Positions 6,810-9,498 of a DNA stretch of 9,498 bases are shown in pieces (the stretch's first letter is position 1; every line of letters starts with the position of its first letter). The translations under genes were made by a program, and so were the position numbers. Source of the stretch: PXRE01 sp964435625. GTDB lineage: Archaea; Halobacteriota; Halobacteria; Halobacteriales; PXRE01. The notes beneath the pieces were generated by a model that made no database searches, was not told the origin of the DNA, and saw only the letters and a list, made by a program, of their open reading frames with translations. The stretch lies in the NCBI GenBank assembly GCA_964435625.1, contig CAYTAG010000138.1:1-9498 (forward strand), given 5' to 3'.

Positions 6810-7789
6810 TGCTGCACCGCCTCCGGCCGCGGGAGGTCGCCCTCGAAGGTCCGCTCGACCGGCCCGGTGAGCGCGGCAGGGCCGTCGGCGGGGAGCGACA
6901 CCGACAGTTCCCCGCCCGGCGGGGTCACCGTCAGGTCGCCGTCGGCCAGGCCGAGTCGGCGGGCGGCGGCCGCGACGGCCACCGCGCCGGTGCCACAGGA
7001 GCGCGTCTCGCCCTCGACGCCGCGCTCGTAGGTCCGCTGGGCGAACCCGTCCGGCTGCCCGGTCGCGGTGTTCGCCTCGTTACTCGGCGACGCGAGGGTG
7101 ACGTTGGTGCCCCGCGGAAACAGGTCGTGGTCGCGTACCGGGCCGGCGATGGCGTCCAGGTCGACGGCGCCGACGTCCGGCACGAACGCGACGGCGTGGG
7201 GGACGCCGGTGTTCACCGCCGTCACCGAGAGGCCGGCCACGTCCTCGTCGATCAGCGGTTCGTCCCGATCCAGCGGGACGTCCTCCGGTGCGAACGAGGG
7301 GGTTCCCATCTCGACGGTGACCGACCCACCGTCGACGTGGGCCTGGCGAGTGCCGGCCTGGGTGTCGAGCATGATCCGGTCGGCGCCGGTCCGCTCGGCG
7401 GCCCAGGCGGCGGCGACGCGGGCCCCGTTGCCGCACATCGGCGCGGTGGAGCCGTCGGGCTGAACGAGCGTCATCACCGCCCGCGGCGGTCGGTAGTCGG
7501 CCTCCAGCGCCAGGAACAGGACGCCGTCGGCGCCGACGCGGACGGCTTCCCCGCCGTCGGCCTGGGCGTCTCCCCCGACGCGGACGTCCGCGCCGCCGTC
7601 CGCCTGCGGGACGGCGTCGTCGCCGGACTGGCTGCGCGGCGCGCCGTCGGCCGCGACGTGCGGCGCAGCCTCGCCCTCGCGGTCGCAGTGGACCCGGGCG
7701 AACGCCCGCCGGTTGGGGACGCACTCCGCGGCGTCGACCACCAGGAAGTCGTTGCCGGTGCCGTGCCACTTCTCGACGGCGACGGTCAC
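6806..7789 (-). CDS. dapF: Diaminopimelate epimerase with an unusual internal insertion
   Basis: This 327-residue cytoplasmic enzyme converts LL- to meso-diaminopimelate with a two-cysteine, cofactor-free mechanism. Both catalytic cysteines are present: C119 in MCGNGAR and C265 in SCGTGA. The N-terminal EKWHGTGNDFLVVD (6-19), NTGVPHAV (193-200) and ERGVEGET (255-262) are also family motifs. Family members are usually about 270-290 residues. The extra length is mostly at residues about 40-83, between CDREG and VRVGADGVLFL, where other DapF proteins read straight from D-R-x-x-G into GADG. The inserted part is Gly/Ala/Asp-rich and contains a repeated 14-residue unit. A second, smaller expansion (232-248) precedes QRTYERGVEGE. 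The start is GTG at 7789, overlapping lysA by four bases, and the end overlaps dapE by four. Confidence 0.95.
   Translation of the reverse strand: MTVAVEKWHGTGNDFLVVDAAECVPNRRAFARVHCDREGEAAPHVAADGAPRSQSGDDAVPQADGGADVRVGGDAQADGGEAVRVGADGVLFLALEADYRPPRAVMTLVQPDGSTAPMCGNGARVAAAWAAERTGADRIMLDTQAGTRQAHVDGGSVTVEMGTPSFAPEDVPLDRDEPLIDEDVAGLSVTAVNTGVPHAVAFVPDVGAVDLDAIAGPVRDHDLFPRGTNVTLASPSNEANTATGQPDGFAQRTYERGVEGETRSCGTGAVAVAAAARRLGLADGDLTVTPPGGELSVSLPADGPAALTGPVERTFEGDLPRPEAVQQ
7523..7606. repeat. Imperfect 42-base tandem repeat inside dapF
   Basis: Bases 7523-7564 and 7565-7606 align end to end with 33 of 42 positions identical. Seven of 14 codons are the same, including the run GACGCGGAC. They encode QADGGEAVRVGADG (residues 76-89) and QADGGADVRVGGDA (62-75). 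The copy next to the core carries the conserved GADG motif of the family, so the insertion seems to have grown partly by duplication of this active-site-proximal stretch. Confidence 0.75.
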
Positions 7790-9126
7790 GCCGGATCACC
7801 CCCGTGGCCGGGGGCGGCCGCGCCGGTCGACGCTGCCGGGAACGACCGCTCGCGCCGGGTCAGGTCCGCGACGGTCTCGCGCTCGCGGACGGCCGCGGTC
7901 CGGTCGCCGTCGACGGCGACGCAGGCCGGTCGGGGTCGGGAGTTGTACTGGCTGGCCATCTCGAAGCCGTAGGCGCCGGCGTTGCCAACCGCCAGCAGGT
8001 CGCCGCGCTCGGGCGACGGGAGCGGCCGGTTCCGGGCCAGCACGTCCGCGCTCTCGCAGACCGGGCCGGCGACCGTCACCGGCCGCTCGGCGCGTTCGTC
8101 GGCCGCCAGGTTGCGCACCTCGTGGTGGGCGTCGTACAGCGCCGGCCGGACCAGGTCGGTCATCCCGGCGTCGACGCCCACGACGACCGTCTCGCCGGTC
8201 GGGTCGTTCGTCCCGCCGGCCGAGTCGTCGGCCTCGTCCGGCCGGCCGACCGGCTTCACCGTGTTCACCCGCGTCAGCAGGACGCCCGCGTCCGCGACGA
8301 GGTAGCGGCCGGGTTCGACCACGGGGCGCGCGTCGAGTTCGCCGAGTGCCTCCCGGGTCGCGCGGGCGACGGCGTCGAGGTCGAGCGGATCCTTACCGGG
8401 CCGGTAGGGGACGCCGTAGCCGCCGCCGCCGTCGACGAATTCGAGGTCGACGGGGGCGTCCCTGGCCAGGTCGCCCACCTGCTCGACCAGTTCGCGGTGG
8501 GCCGACAGGTCCTCGCCGGCGATGCCGGACCCGGCGTGGGCGTGGATCCCGACCACGTCGAAGCCGCGGTCGTCGGCGTCGGCTAGCAGGTCCACCGCCC
8601 GGTCGAGGGGGACGCCGAACTTCGGGTCGGCCCCGGTGGCGACCGTCTCGTGGTGGCCGGCGCCGACGCCCGGGTTCACGCGGATGCAGAGCCGTCCGTC
8701 GTAGTCGCGCTCGGCCAGGCGGTCGACCGTGTCGGCGGCGCCCGCGGTGACCGTCAGCCCCGGATGCTCGGCGGCGGCGTCGACGACCGCGTCGAGGTCC
8801 CGGGCCGGTGGGTTGACCGCGGTGTAGAGGACGCGCTCACCCGGGAACCCGGCGTCCAGCGCCCGGAGCACCTCGCCCGCGGACGCGCACTCGACGCCCG
8901 CACCTTCCTCGGCCAGCGTCCGCAGGACCGCGCGGCTGGTGTTGGACTTCGCGGCGTAGTGGACGTCCGCGAAGTCGAACGCGGCCGCGAACCGGCGGTA
9001 GTTCTCGCGCACGCGGGCGAGGTCGTAGACGTACAGCGGCGTGCCGTGGTCGTCCGCGAGGGCCCGGAGGCGTTCGGCGTCCCAATCGGCCAGCCGTCGG
9101 ACCGGCGGGTTCTCATCGGCGCTCAT
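7786..9126 (-). CDS. lysA: Diaminopimelate decarboxylase
   Basis: This 446-residue PLP enzyme catalyses the last step of lysine synthesis, meso-diaminopimelate to L-lysine plus CO2. PLP-binding K60 lies in HYAAKSNTS. Other fold-type III decarboxylase motifs follow in order: GVECASAGE (77-85), GIHAHAGSG (193-201), the phosphate-binding glycine run VDGGGGYG (231-238), VVEPGRYLVADAG (269-281), the CES motif at 357-359, which contributes to the partner subunit's active site, and GNAGAYGFEM (381-390), whose tyrosine contacts the substrate. An acidic, Gly/Thr-rich stretch at about 295-312 (DEADDSAGGTNDPTGE) looks like a loop expansion. The final 17 residues are low-complexity. The start is ATG at 9126, overlapping the dapD stop by four bases (ATGA), and the gene ends in a four-base overlap with dapF. 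Confidence 0.96.
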   Translation of the reverse strand: MSADENPPVRRLADWDAERLRALADDHGTPLYVYDLARVRENYRRFAAAFDFADVHYAAKSNTSRAVLRTLAEEGAGVECASAGEVLRALDAGFPGERVLYTAVNPPARDLDAVVDAAAEHPGLTVTAGAADTVDRLAERDYDGRLCIRVNPGVGAGHHETVATGADPKFGVPLDRAVDLLADADDRGFDVVGIHAHAGSGIAGEDLSAHRELVEQVGDLARDAPVDLEFVDGGGGYGVPYRPGKDPLDLDAVARATREALGELDARPVVEPGRYLVADAGVLLTRVNTVKPVGRPDEADDSAGGTNDPTGETVVVGVDAGMTDLVRPALYDAHHEVRNLAADERAERPVTVAGPVCESADVLARNRPLPSPERGDLLAVGNAGAYGFEMASQYNSRPRPACVAVDGDRTAAVRERETVADLTRRERSFPAASTGAAAPGHGGDPA

Positions 9127-9498
9127 TCGTCCTCCCCTCCTGCTTCGCTCTCCCGTAGCAACTGCTCGCGCTCGGTCGCTTCGACGGTCGACTGCTGGAC
9201 CTCGGTCGCCACGACGGCGGGCTTGTAGGCGCCGTCCTCGAAGAGGTCGTGCTCTCCGAGCGACGAGGGGACGTACCGGGTGAACGCCCGCCGCTCCGGC
9301 GGCAACTCCCCGAAGCGGACCGTCTCGTCGACGAGGTCGTAGACGGGGACTCGTGGGGTCAACAGCGTGTTCTCCGCCACCACGGTGTCCGCGCCGACGA
9401 CGAATCCCGAGGTCACGCGACAGCCGGCACCGAGGGTGACGCCGTCCTCGATCACCACGGGCGCGTCCTCGACGGGTTCGAGGACGCCGCCGACCAGC
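9123..9498 (-). CDS. dapD: Tetrahydrodipicolinate N-succinyltransferase, C-terminal part
   Basis: Only the last 125 or so residues are in the window, and the gene continues past the right edge. The enzyme transfers succinate from succinyl-CoA to tetrahydrodipicolinate. The visible part begins LVGGVLEPVEDAPVVIEDGV and continues LGAGCRVTSGFVVGADTVVAENTLL. This fits the GGVLEP and IEDxxxxGAxC motifs of DapD and its left-handed beta-helix of hexapeptide repeats. The tail, from TPRVPVYDLVDE onwards, ends in an acidic stretch (SEAGGEDE). The stop codon overlaps the lysA start by four bases. The haloarchaeal order upstream is usually dapA-dapB-dapD, which would lie beyond base 9498. Confidence 0.93.
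   Translation of the reverse strand, partial: LVGGVLEPVEDAPVVIEDGVTLGAGCRVTSGFVVGADTVVAENTLLTPRVPVYDLVDETVRFGELPPERRAFTRYVPSSLGEHDLFEDGAYKPAVVATEVQQSTVEATEREQLLRESEAGGEDE

Noticed and set aside
7127..9228. Several plus-strand open frames opposite lysA and dapF.
   Set aside because: lysA and dapF show complete catalytic motifs on the minus strand. The opposite frames are explained by high GC with few stop codons.

Overview
The window comes from a haloarchaeon. The evidence is very high GC in most genes, strongly acidic proteins rich in Asp, Glu and Ala, twin-arginine-type export, leaderless promoter spacing (TATA-like box about 27-28 bases before the start codon), and the diaminopimelate-pathway gene order dapD-lysA-dapF-dapE that I know from haloarchaea.

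Left part (1-2798), all genes on the minus strand. Bases 1-355 hold no convincing gene. Bases 67-290 are an almost continuous array of nine short hairpins with repeated module architecture. Next come a four-helix membrane protein of unknown role (356-796) and a two-gene ABC-2 type exporter. The exporter consists of an ATPase (1728-2798) and a permease (944-1735), joined by an 8-base overlap.

Middle part (2799-5720), plus strand. A divergent promoter region with nested inverted repeats separates the exporter from an unrecognised three-gene unit: a short protein with a Tat-like signal (2959-3504), a 419-residue cysteine-rich protein with a C-terminal membrane hairpin and acidic tail (3501-4760), and an eight-helix membrane protein (4788-5603). 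The first two genes overlap by four bases, the third follows after 27 bases, and a strong hairpin lies over the last stop codon. Parts of this unit are near 47% GC inside a genome region that reaches 85%, so it looks like an accessory insertion. It is the best candidate here for an undescribed system, probably at the cell envelope, but its function cannot be read from the sequence.

Right part (5721-9498), minus strand. Four lysine-biosynthesis genes, dapD (3' part only), lysA, dapF and dapE, lie head to tail with exactly four-base stop/start overlaps at all three junctions. Their products carry tetrahydrodipicolinate through succinylation, desuccinylation and epimerisation to meso-diaminopimelate, and then decarboxylate it to lysine. 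DapF carries an unusual insertion of about 44 residues directly before a conserved active-site-region motif, partly built from a 42-base tandem duplication.
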